NCBI GenBank assembly: GCA_020632925.1
Contig: JACKER010000011.1
Location: forward strand, 248,001-312,000
Reading direction: 5' to 3'
DNA: 64,000 nt
Source: Alphaproteobacteria bacterium
Lineage (GTDB): Bacteria; Myxococcota_A; UBA796; GCA-2862545
In this document: one piece after another, positions 25,536 through 35,315 of the stretch
How positions within the stretch are numbered: position 1 is the stretch's first letter
Layout of the letters: each line of letters starts with the position of its first letter
Translations under genes and position numbers: made by a program
The notes under the pieces: model-generated
What the model saw: only the letters and a program-made list of their open reading frames with translations
The model's database searches: none
Told to the model about the DNA's origin: nothing

Positions 25536-26162
25536 CTACTCGTACGTGCCGAAGACGTGGTCCCAGATCGTGGAGGACACGCCGAACTTCTTGTCCTTGA
25601 ACTTCGGGTTGTGGTGGTGCTTGTTGTGGTGTGCGCGAAGCGCCAGCCCGATCCGGGTCTTCGGCTTGAAGTGGTGGATGTAGTAGTGGGTGCAGTCGTA
25701 CACCATGTACCCCATGGCCACGCCGGCGAAGAACCCCTCGATCCAGGTGGGGCTCACGAGGGGTGCGAGCGCCGAGGCCGTCATGGTGAGCACCGAGTAC
25801 ACCACCACCGCCACGCCGATGCTGACCGCCGGGGGCATCACGAGGCGCAGCTTGTCCTCGAACCACTTGTGGTGGACGCCGTGGAGGTAGAAGTGGAAGG
25901 CCTCGCCCCAGGGAGCGGCGGGGATCCAGTGGAAGAGCGTGCGGTGCAGCCAGTACTCCATGAGCGACCACACGATCCAGCCTGCGGCGAACTGGGCCGC
26001 CAGCAGCGGCAGGCTCACGCCGGACCAGGCCGCGGCGTGCACGACGAAGCCGGTGACCACGGGCACGTACATCACCGGCACGACCCAGGCCGGGACGCGG
26101 GAGAACAGATCGAGGAAGTCGGACTCGAACATCCTCGGGGACTCGGGCGTGGCGCGGAACAT
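25536..26162 (-). CDS. Fatty acid hydroxylase / sterol desaturase family membrane enzyme
   Basis: This 208-residue diiron membrane enzyme has the family's histidine clusters in order: HRTLFH (73-78), HGVHH (94-98), THYYIHH (158-164) and HHNKHHH (178-184). The spacing and the NPKFKDKKFGVSSTIWDHVFGTYE-like end resemble FA2H-type fatty acid 2-hydroxylases, which hydroxylate acyl chains of sphingolipids or other lipids. Four hydrophobic segments fit the fold. 2-Hydroxy fatty acids are known from myxobacterial lipids, which agrees with the proposed lineage. ATG 26162 is preceded by CGGAGGG; Met11 is a second option. The exact substrate cannot be read from sequence. Confidence 0.85.
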   Translation of the reverse strand: MFRATPESPRMFESDFLDLFSRVPAWVVPVMYVPVVTGFVVHAAAWSGVSLPLLAAQFAAGWIVWSLMEYWLHRTLFHWIPAAPWGEAFHFYLHGVHHKWFEDKLRLVMPPAVSIGVAVVVYSVLTMTASALAPLVSPTWIEGFFAGVAMGYMVYDCTHYYIHHFKPKTRIGLALRAHHNKHHHNPKFKDKKFGVSSTIWDHVFGTYE

Positions 26163-26226
26163 GGACCCTCCGTGCGGGCGCGATCGAACGTCCGGGGCTC
26201 GATATCCTGGTCTGTGCGGAGCGGGC

Positions 26227-26232
26227 TACCCT
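26227..26232 (+). promoter_or_regulatory. TACCCT, possible -10 for a leaderless or near-leaderless transcript
   Basis: TACCCT ends two bases before the ATG at 26234 and eight bases before the second in-frame ATG at 26240. If it is a -10, transcription would begin close to 26239, so translation would start at 26240 without a leader. Prediction by eye. Confidence 0.22.
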
Positions 26233-26233
26233 G

Positions 26234-27844
26234 ATGGTGATGTGGCGACGTGTTCGGTGGATCCCCCTGGCGCTGGCCGGGTGCAAGCCCGCCGCGGAAG
26301 TGGCTTCCTGCTCGGGTTCGACCACGGAGCAGTTCGCGACCGAGGTCGCCACGCACACCTTCCTCGACGGTTGCGGCGACATCACGCTCGGCGGCTACGA
26401 GGTGGTGGGCGACGGCGAGTTCGAGCTCTCGTTGTTCACGGACAGCCACCAGCTGTTGCCGCGGGTGACCGCGCGCAGCGACGGTTCGGTCTTCCGCGCC
26501 CTGCGGATGGACGGCGAGATCGAGCTCGAGGGAGACGGGCCGACGACGCTGTGGCGGCTGCCGTTCGCGAGCGGCGGCGCGGCCGGGCCCTCGGCGCTGG
26601 GAACCGTGGCGCTCGACGACGACGGCTGGCCGATCCTGGGTGAGGACGACGGAGCGGACGCGCGCCCCGGGACCTCGTGGTGGGCGGGACAGGTGTCGCG
26701 CGCGGACGGCGGCGCGGCGCTGGTGGGTGCGCTCTCGGCCGGCGTGGTGCGGATCTCGTTGGCCTTCGACGAGGACGGTCGGGCCTGGTTCGCGTGGGGT
26801 GGGCGCGGCGAGGCGGTCCCGCTCGACGACGGCGACAGCCTCTACCTCGACCCACTCTTCCTCTCGGTGGACGACGAGCCGGCGCAGGGCTGGGCCTCCT
26901 GGGCAGCGGCGGTGGCGACCGACCTGACGGGCCCCACGTCGCCGGCGGCGGTGGGGGCCTCGCTCGACGACGCGGACGCCGCCTCGCTCGCCTCGCTCGT
27001 GGGCGAGCTGCCCGAGGGGGCGTGGGCACGGCTCGGGCCAGGGTGGTCCGCGGACGAGGACCCGTGGGTGGCGGGGGAGGGGTGGCCCACGGGGCTGGCG
27101 CTCGACAGTGCGCGCCCCGTCGCCGTCACGGTCGACGCGTTCGCTCCCCCTCCCGGCGCGCTCGTGTGGACGGACCACCCGGACTGGGCGGTGTCCGGCG
27201 TGACCGTCGACGGGGGGCCCGTCCTGGACGCGACGAACCCCGAGGTGGTCGCCTGGCTGGCGGAGCGTGCGTCGTCGGTGTCCGCGGACGGTGTGGGCGC
27301 GCTCGAGCTTCGCCGCGCGGCGGCGGGGGCCGTGGAGCAGGGCGGGCCGCTGCCCGGGGTCGCCGCCTACCGCCTGGCCCTCCAACGGATCCGCGACGCG
27401 CTCGGTCCCGGCGTCCAGCTGTGGGTGACCGGGGCCCCCGTCCTGCCCTCGGTCGGGCTCGTGGACGGCTTCGGGGTCGGCGCGACCACCCAGGAGCGAG
27501 GCGCGCTGGGCTTCGCCGCCGGGCGGTGGTGGTGGCCGCTCCCGGAGCCCGCGGAGGGCGAAGAGGCGCTCGCCGCCGCGCTGGCCGCGGGTGGCGCGGT
27601 GTTCGGCCAGGGCGCGCTGGATCCGCGCGTGCTGCCGTACGCGGGGCGCCGACTGACGGTGCGCTTCGGACCCGACGGCGAACAGGTCGTCGTGGCGGAG
27701 GACTGGACGGCGCTGGTCGGACCGCCGGTGGGGGAGGCGGCGGTCTATGCGCCGGCGGGCACCGATCCGTTCGGTGGGCTCGTGCGGCCCGACGGCCCCC
27801 GAACGCTCGGCCCGGGGGACGTCGAGGTCCGCATCACGGAATGA
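26234..27844 (+). CDS. Lipoprotein resembling a GH36 alpha-galactosidase without catalytic residues
   Basis: This 536-residue protein has a short signal ending LALAGC (Cys17), so it is likely a lipoprotein. Residues 30-230 look like a beta-sandwich. The second half follows the GH36/melibiase barrel plan: HPDW at 315-318, LDATNPEV at 331-338, and GAPVLPSVGLVDGFGVG at 400-416. In active enzymes the nucleophile sits in a LKLDF motif; here the matching stretch reads LELRR (Asp to Arg360). The acid/base Asp in RIGPDT is replaced in GFGVGATT (Thr418). Substrate-binding Arg is also lost. It is thus probably a sugar-binding or structural pseudoenzyme. Its end overlaps the convergent giant gene by 11 bases. 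The alternative start is ATG 26240. Confidence 0.68.
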   Translation: MVMWRRVRWIPLALAGCKPAAEVASCSGSTTEQFATEVATHTFLDGCGDITLGGYEVVGDGEFELSLFTDSHQLLPRVTARSDGSVFRALRMDGEIELEGDGPTTLWRLPFASGGAAGPSALGTVALDDDGWPILGEDDGADARPGTSWWAGQVSRADGGAALVGALSAGVVRISLAFDEDGRAWFAWGGRGEAVPLDDGDSLYLDPLFLSVDDEPAQGWASWAAAVATDLTGPTSPAAVGASLDDADAASLASLVGELPEGAWARLGPGWSADEDPWVAGEGWPTGLALDSARPVAVTVDAFAPPPGALVWTDHPDWAVSGVTVDGGPVLDATNPEVVAWLAERASSVSADGVGALELRRAAAGAVEQGGPLPGVAAYRLALQRIRDALGPGVQLWVTGAPVLPSVGLVDGFGVGATTQERGALGFAAGRWWWPLPEPAEGEEALAAALAAGGAVFGQGALDPRVLPYAGRRLTVRFGPDGEQVVVAEDWTALVGPPVGEAAVYAPAGTDPFGGLVRPDGPRTLGPGDVEVRITE

Positions 27845-30800
27845 AGTCGCCGCCCGGGCCGCCGAAGGCGCCCATGTCCGCCCGCGAGTTGTCGGTGTCG
27901 CGGGGGTCGGCCGGGTTGCCCGCGTCGACCGCGTCGGAGGAGGCGGACAGCGACCAGTCGTCGTCGGTCCAGTCCCCGTCGTCCGTGAGGCCAGGCATGC
28001 CCACGATGTAGGCGTTGTCGATGAGGTTGCCCTGCACCCCGTCGACCGGCTCGGTGCTGAGCATCGACGTGATCTCGTAGATCGGGGTGGCGCCGAGCGG
28101 GTTGGACTCGACCATCGTGAAGGTCTGCACGTAGGTCGAGTCGGACTGGTCGGTGACCAGCGGTGCCCCATCGTTGAACGCGAAGAGTGAGTTGGTCACG
28201 GTCCAGTCGGTCCCCACGCCCACCAACAGGACGGCGCCCTCGCGCAACCCGCGGTTCAGCGTGGCGGTCACGTGGTCGAGCGACATCGTGCCGCCGGTCA
28301 CCGCGTAGATGCCCGCGCCGCGGTAGGCGAGGTTGTCGTGCAGCACGATGTTGGACGCGACCAGGTTCGAGTCGAACAGGCGGATGGCGCCGCCGTCGTT
28401 GTCGTCGATCTGGTTGTTGGCGAACAACGACTGGTCGACGGTGAAGTCGGCCCCGGAGTTGATGCTGACGCCGCCGGCGCGGAACGCCGCGAGGTTGTCC
28501 GTCCACCGGGCACCGGCCGCGACGAGCGTGCCCGCGTACACGTAGGTGGAGCCGCCCTCGCCGGCACGCCCGCCCTCGAACGCCACGTTGTCGACGGTGA
28601 CGCTGGCGGCGCCCGCCTCGACCAGGAGGTGCCCGCCGCGGCTCGCGACGCCGTTGCGGAGCGTGAGGTCCTGCAGCGCCACGTTCTCGCCGGCGTCCAC
28701 GGTGAGGACGCGCCCCCGCCCGCCGCCGTCGAGGATGGTCTGGTCGCGACCGACGCCGATGATGGTGACGTCGCGGCCGGCGACGTCCACGCGGCACGGC
28801 CAGGTCCCGGGCCCGACGCGGACGGTGCCGCCGTCCCACGCCGCGAACACGGCGTCCTCGAGGTCGGCGTAGTCGAGCGGGACGACCACCTCACCCGGGA
28901 CCCGCACGATGAACGCGTCCGGCGGACCGCTGCCGCCCGCGTCGCTCGCGACGACGGTCAGCTCGTACATGCCCGCCATGTCCGGCGTGAAGGTCACGGT
29001 CGCCGTGGTCCGGCCGGACAGGCTCGCGGTGGTCAGCGCCGAGCGACCCGGCTTGTCCGTCAGCGTCCAGGTGTACGTGATGGGGTCGTTGGTCGGGTCG
29101 GTGGCCGTGGCGGAGCGCACCACGGGCGTGCCGACCGTCGCGTTGTTGATGTTGTTGCCCGCGTTCGCCGTGGGCGCGTTGTCGGCCGGATCCTCGTTGT
29201 CGGCGTCGGTCGCGTCGCTCACGCCGTCCCCGTCGGTGTCACGCACACCCGGGTCCGAGAAACGTCCGAACTCCGCGAGGTTCGCGACCCCGTCCCCGTC
29301 CGGGTCACCGCCGGCGTTCGCCGTGGCCGGGTCGAGGCCGTTCTCGATCTCCCAGGTGTCCGGCATCCCGTCGCCGTCGCTGTCCACGAACTCGTCGTCC
29401 CAGCCGTCCGGCGCGAGCGGGCCACCGTAGGCCCCGGCGTCCGCTGCCGAACCGTCGCGGTCGAGGTCCGAGCCCATGTCGCGGAAGGGGGACCGCGCGG
29501 TCAGTCGCAGATCCTCGTCGTCGTAGGGGTAGAGCTCGCCGTCGATGTCGTACGTCACGAGCCGGTGGTTCGGGTCGCGCAGGTCGGTCGCGCCGCCCGA
29601 GAGGCCCGAGGGGTTGGTGTGCTGGAGGTTCTTGGACCAGCCATTGTGGTCCATGGTCAGGTCCACCTGCCCGCCCTGGTCGGTGAGCCCGACGGCCTCG
29701 TTGTCGACGAACAGGGAGTTCACCACCACCAGCGGGGTCTCGTCGGCGCGCTGGACCGCGCCCTGGGCGCCGATGTTGCCGGCGAGGGTCACGTGGTCGA
29801 GCAGCAGCGAGCCCAACGGCCCGTTCCCGACCGGGTACGCGAACGCGGTCTCGAGGTAGATCGCGGCCCCCTGGCCGGTCGACCGGTTGCGGTGGAGCTG
29901 GACGTTGTACAGCTCGGCGATGGTGTCGGTCAGCGACAGCGCGCCGCCGACCCCGTCCACCTCGTTCTGGCTCATCATCCCGCGGGTGATCAACAGCTGT
30001 CCGCCCTGGGCGTCGATCGCCGCGCCCGAGGACGAGGCGTGGTTGTACTTGAAGTCGGTGTCCACCAGGCTGGTGTTGCAGTTGGTGAGGCTCATGGCGC
30101 CGCCGGCGTGGCCGACGTTGTCGCGGAACAGCGCGCGCTCCACGTCGACGATGCCGCCGTTGCAGTACAGCCCGCCGCCGGACTGGTTGGTGCCGCCGGC
30201 CACCGTGAGGTCGCGCACGTGGAGCCGGTCCGGACCGTCGACGCTGGTGCCGACGGTGAAGACGGTGCGGTTCGGGGGCGGGACGAGGATGGTCTGATCG
30301 ACGCCGACACCCGCGATGGTGATCGGCTTGTTCAGCACGTCGAAGCTCACCGTCCACACCCCGGCCGCCACCAGGATGGTGTCGTTGGGGTGGGCCGCCT
30401 GGTAGGCCTCGTCGAGCGTCGCGAAGTCGCCGGGGACGTTGATGTTGTTCGCGACGGAGACCCACACCACCCGCTCGCGCGAGGGGCCGTCGGTGTCGCT
30501 GGCGATGGCGCCGATGCGCCAGGTGCCCACGACATCGGGCGTCAGGCCCACGACCTGGCCGGTACCGCCGATGATCTGGGCGGACGATCCGGGAGGCGAC
30601 TCGATGATGCGCCACTGCCACGTGAGCGTGTCGCCATCGGGATCGAAGGACCGCGTGGCGTCGAGCACCGCGGGCGTGCCCACGTCCGCGAAGGTCACGT
30701 CGGGCAGCAGGACCTGCGGCCGGTGGTCGCGGTCGGACAGCGGGTCGTCGCCCACCGTCGCCTCGGCCCCGTCCGCGACGCCGTCGAGGTCGGTGTCCGC

Positions 30801-33800
30801 GAGCGCCGCGCTCGTCCCCAGCGCCAGCTCGGCCTGCGCGTTGGCGCCGTCGCCGTCGCCGTCGGTGGTGGCGTCGTTGGTGCCCACCACGAGCCCGACC
30901 GCGGCCTCCCAGGCATCGGGCAGGCCGTCACCATCGCTGTCGACGGAGAAGCGCACGCAGTCCCGCCAGGCGACCGGACCCGCGCAGGCGCCGGCGTCGG
31001 CCCGGCTACCGTCCACGTCGAGGTGCTCGACGAAGCCGAAGTCGGCCACGGTCGCGCCGCGCGCGACGAAGCTGTCCCCAGAGGCGCCGTCGTCCACGAC
31101 CAGCGCCAGGTCGGGCTCGAACTCCATCCACCGACCGATGGTGTCCGAGACCTGCGCCGTGGGGTTGGACACCGGGAACGGCAGGTCGTCCCACACACCG
31201 CCGAACGCGTTGAAGGTCGCGCGGCTCGCGGAGTTGGGCCCCGAGAAGACGACCGTGAGCTCGTTCGCGTCCAGCGTGCTCCCGAGGATCACGTCACGGC
31301 CCTCGTCGGCCCAGAACAGCGACGTCCCGCGGTTGTACGCCGCCGTCACGTGGTCGGCGCGCACATCGCTGCCGCCGCCCGAGTGCCACCAGCCCGCGCC
31401 GTCGGTCGCCTCGTTGTCGAGCAACACGATCGAGCGCAGGCGGTAGTTCGTGTTCGTGTTGCTCGGGCCGCCGTGCAGGTACAGCGCCCCGCCCGAGCTC
31501 GCGCGGTTCCCCTCGAACACGAGGCGCTCCCCGTCGAAGGCGTACGCATCGGGCAGCTCGCCCAGCGCCATGCCGCCGCCGTGGTCGTCGGCCACGTTGC
31601 CGCGGACCAGCAGGTCGCGCGCCGTGGTGGGCGAGTCCTCGATGAAGGCGCCGCCGCCCTCGGTCGCGTGGTTCTCGCGGAACGTCACGTCCAGCAGGTC
31701 GAGCCCGTCGAGCCCGTCGGCGTACAGCCCGCCGCCCTGGACCGCGAAGCCGCCCTGGAGCGTCAGGTGACCGAGCGAGAGACGGCCGCCGGACGCGGTG
31801 ATCACCGAGCCCTGACCGCGCCCCTCGAACACGACCTCGTCGGCGTCGCCGAGCCCGAAGACGGCCACGTCACGTCCCGAGGTGTCGAGCGTGCCACGCC
31901 AGATCCCCGGCTGGAGCGCGATCGCGCCGCCGTCCGGCACCACCGCGAGGGCCGAGATCGGGTCCGGCTGATCGTCGGGGACCACCACGCCCGTCCAGGC
32001 CTTCACCACGACCTCGTCCGTGCGGGTCGTGCTGCCGTCGTCGACCTGGAGCGACAGCACGTACTCGCCGGGCTGGTCCGGGGTCAGCGTGACCGTCCCG
32101 CCCGCGCCGCCGAGCGCCGCCGCCGACGTGAGCGGCTGGCTCACCAACGTCCACGTCATCGCGAGGGTGTCGGCGTTCGGGTCGATGCCTGCGCCGACGA
32201 GCTGGAGCTGCCGGCCGACCAGCGCGAAGCGGTCCATGCCGGCGTCCGCGGTGGGTGCCTGGTCCCAGGCCGCGGCCGGTCGGTCGCCCGCGCCCAGCTC
32301 GACGCCGTCCTCGACCCCGTCGCCGTCGGTGTCGATGGCGCCGGGATCGCTGCCCGCGTCGTGCTCCTCGAGGTTCGTGACACCGTCGCCGTCGTCGTCG
32401 CTGGCCGTGTCGTCCACCCAGCGGTTCGTCCCGTAGTGGATCTCCCAGCCGTCGAGCATGCCGTCGGCGTCGGAGTCCGCGGTCTGTCCGAAGTCCCAGC
32501 CGTCCGGGGCGTTGGGGCCGCCGAACGCGCCGATGTCGGACCGGCTGCCGTCGGGGTCCTGCAGCGCCGTGTCGCCAGCGTCGACCATCCCCGACCCGTC
32601 CCGCAGGCGGAAGTCCCACGCGGTGGAGGGCAGGGTGGGATCGACCAGGACGAACAGCGGGTCGCCGTCGACCCGATCGGGCACGTACAGGTCGAGGTCC
32701 ACGTCCGCGCCGGCGTTGCCGCGGAACCCGACGAAGGCCGTCGTGAACGCGCCGACGCCCACGCCGTTGGACGCCTCGATCAGGTGCCCCGGGTCTTCGT
32801 GACCCGTGAACAGCGTGTTGCGGATCTCGGTGTCGCTGCCGCGCGACAGGATGGCGACGCCCACCCCCGGCCCGAACACCTGGGTGGAGCGGTTGCCGTG
32901 GAAGGTGTCGTTCACCATCACGGCGTTCGACCGGAGGGAGCTGGCGGGGTCGGTCTGGAGGTCCACCTCGTCGACCTCGACGCCGCAGCCGCGATCCCGG
33001 CAGACGTTGTCGGCCACGACCGAGTTCGTGAGCTGCAGCGACGTCCCCTCGACGGAGATGCCACCGCCGCGGGCGGTGGCCTCGTTGCTCAGGACGCGCG
33101 AGCCGTGGACGACGAACAGCGTGGTCCCCTGTCCGGCGAACAGCCCGCCGCCGTCGCCGTCCGCGCTGTTCTCCGAGATCGTGCAGTCGAGGACCCTGAC
33201 CGTGCCCGCCACCGCCGCGATGCCGCCGCCCGAGACGGCGTGGTTCGACGTGGCGCACACGCGCTCGATGGTGACGTCACCACGCGCCAGGATGCCGCCG
33301 CCCGTCAGGTGCCCGTCGACGTCCGTGCCAGTGCCGCCGCTGACCGTGAGCCCCACGACCGAGCCCGCGTCGAGCGTGATGCCCGAGCCGTCGCCGTCGG
33401 CGTACACCGTGGTCCGGTCGCAGCCCTCGCCCGCGAGCGTCACGTCGCGGCCCGTCAGGTCGATGGTGCCGGTGAACAGGCCCTGGTCGAGCTGGATCAC
33501 CGAGCCGTCGGGGGCCGCGGCGAGCGCGTCGTCGACCGTCGCGTACTCGTTGCCGGGGCCCACGCCGTACTCGTCGACGTAGCCGTCGCAGTCCTCGTCC
33601 GTGCCGTTCCCGCGGGCCTCGATGGCGTCCGGGGACACGTTGGGGTCGGTGTCGTCGCAGTCGAGCGCGTTGTCCGCCACGTCGACGCCCGCGCCACAGG
33701 CCAGCACGGGAGCGTTCGGGTCGCCGTACCCGTCGCCGTCGAGATCGGCCCACTGCCGCAGGACGGGCAGATCCTCGTCCGAGGTGCCGTCGCAGTCGTT

Positions 33801-34340
33801 GTCGATGCCGTCGCAGACCTCCGCGGCGCCGTCCCAGGCCGCTGGCTCCGCGTCGTCGCAGTCGTCGCCGGCGATCGCGTATCCGTCGGGCGTGAAGCAG
33901 GCCTCGAGGGTGTCCGCGGGATCGCCGTGGCCGTCGTCGTCGGCGTCGGCGTAGTAGGTCCGGGTCACGCCCTCGTCCACGTCCCCGTCGCAGTCGTCGT
34001 CCAGCTCGTTGCAGATCTCGGCCGCGTCCGGGTTCACCGCAGGATCGGCGTCGTCGCAGTCCCCGGCCACCGTCGAGCCGTTCTCGGGCAGCTCGCAGAC
34101 CCGGCGTCGGCTCGCCTCGTCGCCGAAGCCGTCCCGATCCTGGTCGAGGTACGCCACGATGGCGACGTCCTCGTCGATCAGACCATCGCAGTCGTTGTCG
34201 ATCCCGTCGCAGACCTCGGTCGCGTCGGGGTTCGCCCGCGGGTCGTCGGGCAGGCAGTCCTTGCCGTCGCGCACGCCGTCGTGATCCGAGTCCTTGCACC
34301 CTGCGATCAACAGCGCCGTCAGGAGCCATCCGTAGCGCAT
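27834..34340 (-). CDS. Giant modular lipoprotein: MopE-like repeats plus four beta-helix cassettes
   Basis: This 2168-residue protein has lipobox LLIAGC (Cys15). Residues 18 to about 265 hold four or five MopE-like metal-binding units (IDNDCDG, LDDDCDG, IDNDCDG, TDEDCDG), each with DCDD-type loops. The rest consists of four copies of a cassette: a right-handed beta-helix ending in SRxDxGAFGGP ('choice-of-anchor Q' type), a calcium hinge (DSDGDGMPDTWE then DTDGDGV), then a PKD-like domain (PTADAG, PTANAG). The fourth copy stops after its helix. Anchor points lie near bases 32530, 30990, 29440 and 27870, a period of about 515-520 residues. It probably forms a long rod on the outer surface. ATG 34340 follows TTGGAGGGTCGCG. 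Confidence 0.86.
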   Translation of the reverse strand: MRYGWLLTALLIAGCKDSDHDGVRDGKDCLPDDPRANPDATEVCDGIDNDCDGLIDEDVAIVAYLDQDRDGFGDEASRRRVCELPENGSTVAGDCDDADPAVNPDAAEICNELDDDCDGDVDEGVTRTYYADADDDGHGDPADTLEACFTPDGYAIAGDDCDDAEPAAWDGAAEVCDGIDNDCDGTSDEDLPVLRQWADLDGDGYGDPNAPVLACGAGVDVADNALDCDDTDPNVSPDAIEARGNGTDEDCDGYVDEYGVGPGNEYATVDDALAAAPDGSVIQLDQGLFTGTIDLTGRDVTLAGEGCDRTTVYADGDGSGITLDAGSVVGLTVSGGTGTDVDGHLTGGGILARGDVTIERVCATSNHAVSGGGIAAVAGTVRVLDCTISENSADGDGGGLFAGQGTTLFVVHGSRVLSNEATARGGGISVEGTSLQLTNSVVADNVCRDRGCGVEVDEVDLQTDPASSLRSNAVMVNDTFHGNRSTQVFGPGVGVAILSRGSDTEIRNTLFTGHEDPGHLIEASNGVGVGAFTTAFVGFRGNAGADVDLDLYVPDRVDGDPLFVLVDPTLPSTAWDFRLRDGSGMVDAGDTALQDPDGSRSDIGAFGGPNAPDGWDFGQTADSDADGMLDGWEIHYGTNRWVDDTASDDDGDGVTNLEEHDAGSDPGAIDTDGDGVEDGVELGAGDRPAAAWDQAPTADAGMDRFALVGRQLQLVGAGIDPNADTLAMTWTLVSQPLTSAAALGGAGGTVTLTPDQPGEYVLSLQVDDGSTTRTDEVVVKAWTGVVVPDDQPDPISALAVVPDGGAIALQPGIWRGTLDTSGRDVAVFGLGDADEVVFEGRGQGSVITASGGRLSLGHLTLQGGFAVQGGGLYADGLDGLDLLDVTFRENHATEGGGAFIEDSPTTARDLLVRGNVADDHGGGMALGELPDAYAFDGERLVFEGNRASSGGALYLHGGPSNTNTNYRLRSIVLLDNEATDGAGWWHSGGGSDVRADHVTAAYNRGTSLFWADEGRDVILGSTLDANELTVVFSGPNSASRATFNAFGGVWDDLPFPVSNPTAQVSDTIGRWMEFEPDLALVVDDGASGDSFVARGATVADFGFVEHLDVDGSRADAGACAGPVAWRDCVRFSVDSDGDGLPDAWEAAVGLVVGTNDATTDGDGDGANAQAELALGTSAALADTDLDGVADGAEATVGDDPLSDRDHRPQVLLPDVTFADVGTPAVLDATRSFDPDGDTLTWQWRIIESPPGSSAQIIGGTGQVVGLTPDVVGTWRIGAIASDTDGPSRERVVWVSVANNINVPGDFATLDEAYQAAHPNDTILVAAGVWTVSFDVLNKPITIAGVGVDQTILVPPPNRTVFTVGTSVDGPDRLHVRDLTVAGGTNQSGGGLYCNGGIVDVERALFRDNVGHAGGAMSLTNCNTSLVDTDFKYNHASSSGAAIDAQGGQLLITRGMMSQNEVDGVGGALSLTDTIAELYNVQLHRNRSTGQGAAIYLETAFAYPVGNGPLGSLLLDHVTLAGNIGAQGAVQRADETPLVVVNSLFVDNEAVGLTDQGGQVDLTMDHNGWSKNLQHTNPSGLSGGATDLRDPNHRLVTYDIDGELYPYDDEDLRLTARSPFRDMGSDLDRDGSAADAGAYGGPLAPDGWDDEFVDSDGDGMPDTWEIENGLDPATANAGGDPDGDGVANLAEFGRFSDPGVRDTDGDGVSDATDADNEDPADNAPTANAGNNINNATVGTPVVRSATATDPTNDPITYTWTLTDKPGRSALTTASLSGRTTATVTFTPDMAGMYELTVVASDAGGSGPPDAFIVRVPGEVVVPLDYADLEDAVFAAWDGGTVRVGPGTWPCRVDVAGRDVTIIGVGRDQTILDGGGRGRVLTVDAGENVALQDLTLRNGVASRGGHLLVEAGAASVTVDNVAFEGGRAGEGGSTYVYAGTLVAAGARWTDNLAAFRAGGVSINSGADFTVDQSLFANNQIDDNDGGAIRLFDSNLVASNIVLHDNLAYRGAGIYAVTGGTMSLDHVTATLNRGLREGAVLLVGVGTDWTVTNSLFAFNDGAPLVTDQSDSTYVQTFTMVESNPLGATPIYEITSMLSTEPVDGVQGNLIDNAYIVGMPGLTDDGDWTDDDWSLSASSDAVDAGNPADPRDTDNSRADMGAFGGPGGDFIP

Positions 34341-34403
34341 CGCGACCCTCCAACCCCACGAAGGTGCCCGGTCGGAGGGCCCGTGGCAAGCCCGGACCGC
34401 CCG

Positions 34404-35315
34404 TCAGGGCCGCAAGGGGAAGGCGGCCTCCAACGTTCCGACCTCGTCGTAGAACCGCAGCTCCCCCTCCGTCGTCCCCAGCTCCAGCCAGACGAACCCC
34501 GGGGTCGCGCGCGCGAAGCGGGGTTGGTTGCCGCGATCCACGACCTCGGTGGCGGAGGCGCCGGCCCCGGAGATCACCAGATCCGTGTCGCAGGCCCGGA
34601 GGAGCTCGCGCAGGTGGTCGTGCCCCGCGAGGTACAGATCTGCCCTCCCGCACACCGCACCGTCGAAGAGCTTGCGCAGGCCTCGCCCGCTGACGATCGG
34701 CCCCCAGGAGATCCCCTCGTAGGCGCCGGCGTTGCCGTGCGGACCGTCGCTGCGCCAGGGGTGATGGCCGAGCACCACTTTCCAGGGCGTGTCGGCCGCG
34801 TCGAGCGTCTCCACCAGCCAGGCCTGCTGGAAGCTGCGGCCCCGCTGGAACACGGTGTTCGTGTCGATCGCCGCGAACGTCACCGGACCCGCCGCCATCG
34901 ACCATGCGGGGGCGGGGAGCTCGATCCCGTCGCGCTGGCTCGCCCACGCGATCTGCCAGGCGGCGCGCTCGTCGTCGCGGTTGTTCCAGTCGTGGTTGCC
35001 GAGCACGGCGTAGACCGGGGCGGTGGGCACGTAGGGGAGGGCGATCCGCTCCTCGGCGCGCGGGTCGTCCGGCGCCTCCATGCCCGCCGGGTAGAGGTTG
35101 TCGCCCAGCAGCAGGATCAGGTCGCAGCCGAGCTCGTCGCAGGTGTTCGCCACCGAGCGGGCCACCCGCGCCTGGACGGCGTTGCCCTTGCCCGCGTCGC
35201 CGAGGGCCACGAACCGCACGCGATCGGGGTCCGCGAGGACGGGAGGCTCGACCCGCGCGGTGTCCACCCGCCCCTCGCTGCAGCCCATCCAGGCGGGGAG
35301 CAGCGCGGCGCTCAC
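34404..35315 (-). CDS. Metallophosphoesterase lipoprotein (purple acid phosphatase-like)
   Basis: This 303-residue protein of the calcineurin-like metallophosphoesterase fold probably hydrolyses phosphate esters outside the cytoplasm. Metal-binding motifs appear in order: ALGDAG (Asp40), GDNLYPAG (Asp72), GNHDW (Asn107, His108), GHHPW and AGHDH. The spacing and CDELGCDLILLLGDN resemble the type 5 acid phosphatase group. A short hydrophobic N-terminus leads to WMGC (Cys12), a plausible lipobox. Start GTG 35315 overlaps the stop of the preceding gene (GTGA), so expression is likely coupled to the tail-anchored protein and to pheST upstream. Confidence 0.83.
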   Translation of the reverse strand: MSAALLPAWMGCSEGRVDTARVEPPVLADPDRVRFVALGDAGKGNAVQARVARSVANTCDELGCDLILLLGDNLYPAGMEAPDDPRAEERIALPYVPTAPVYAVLGNHDWNNRDDERAAWQIAWASQRDGIELPAPAWSMAAGPVTFAAIDTNTVFQRGRSFQQAWLVETLDAADTPWKVVLGHHPWRSDGPHGNAGAYEGISWGPIVSGRGLRKLFDGAVCGRADLYLAGHDHLRELLRACDTDLVISGAGASATEVVDRGNQPRFARATPGFVWLELGTTEGELRFYDEVGTLEAAFPLRP

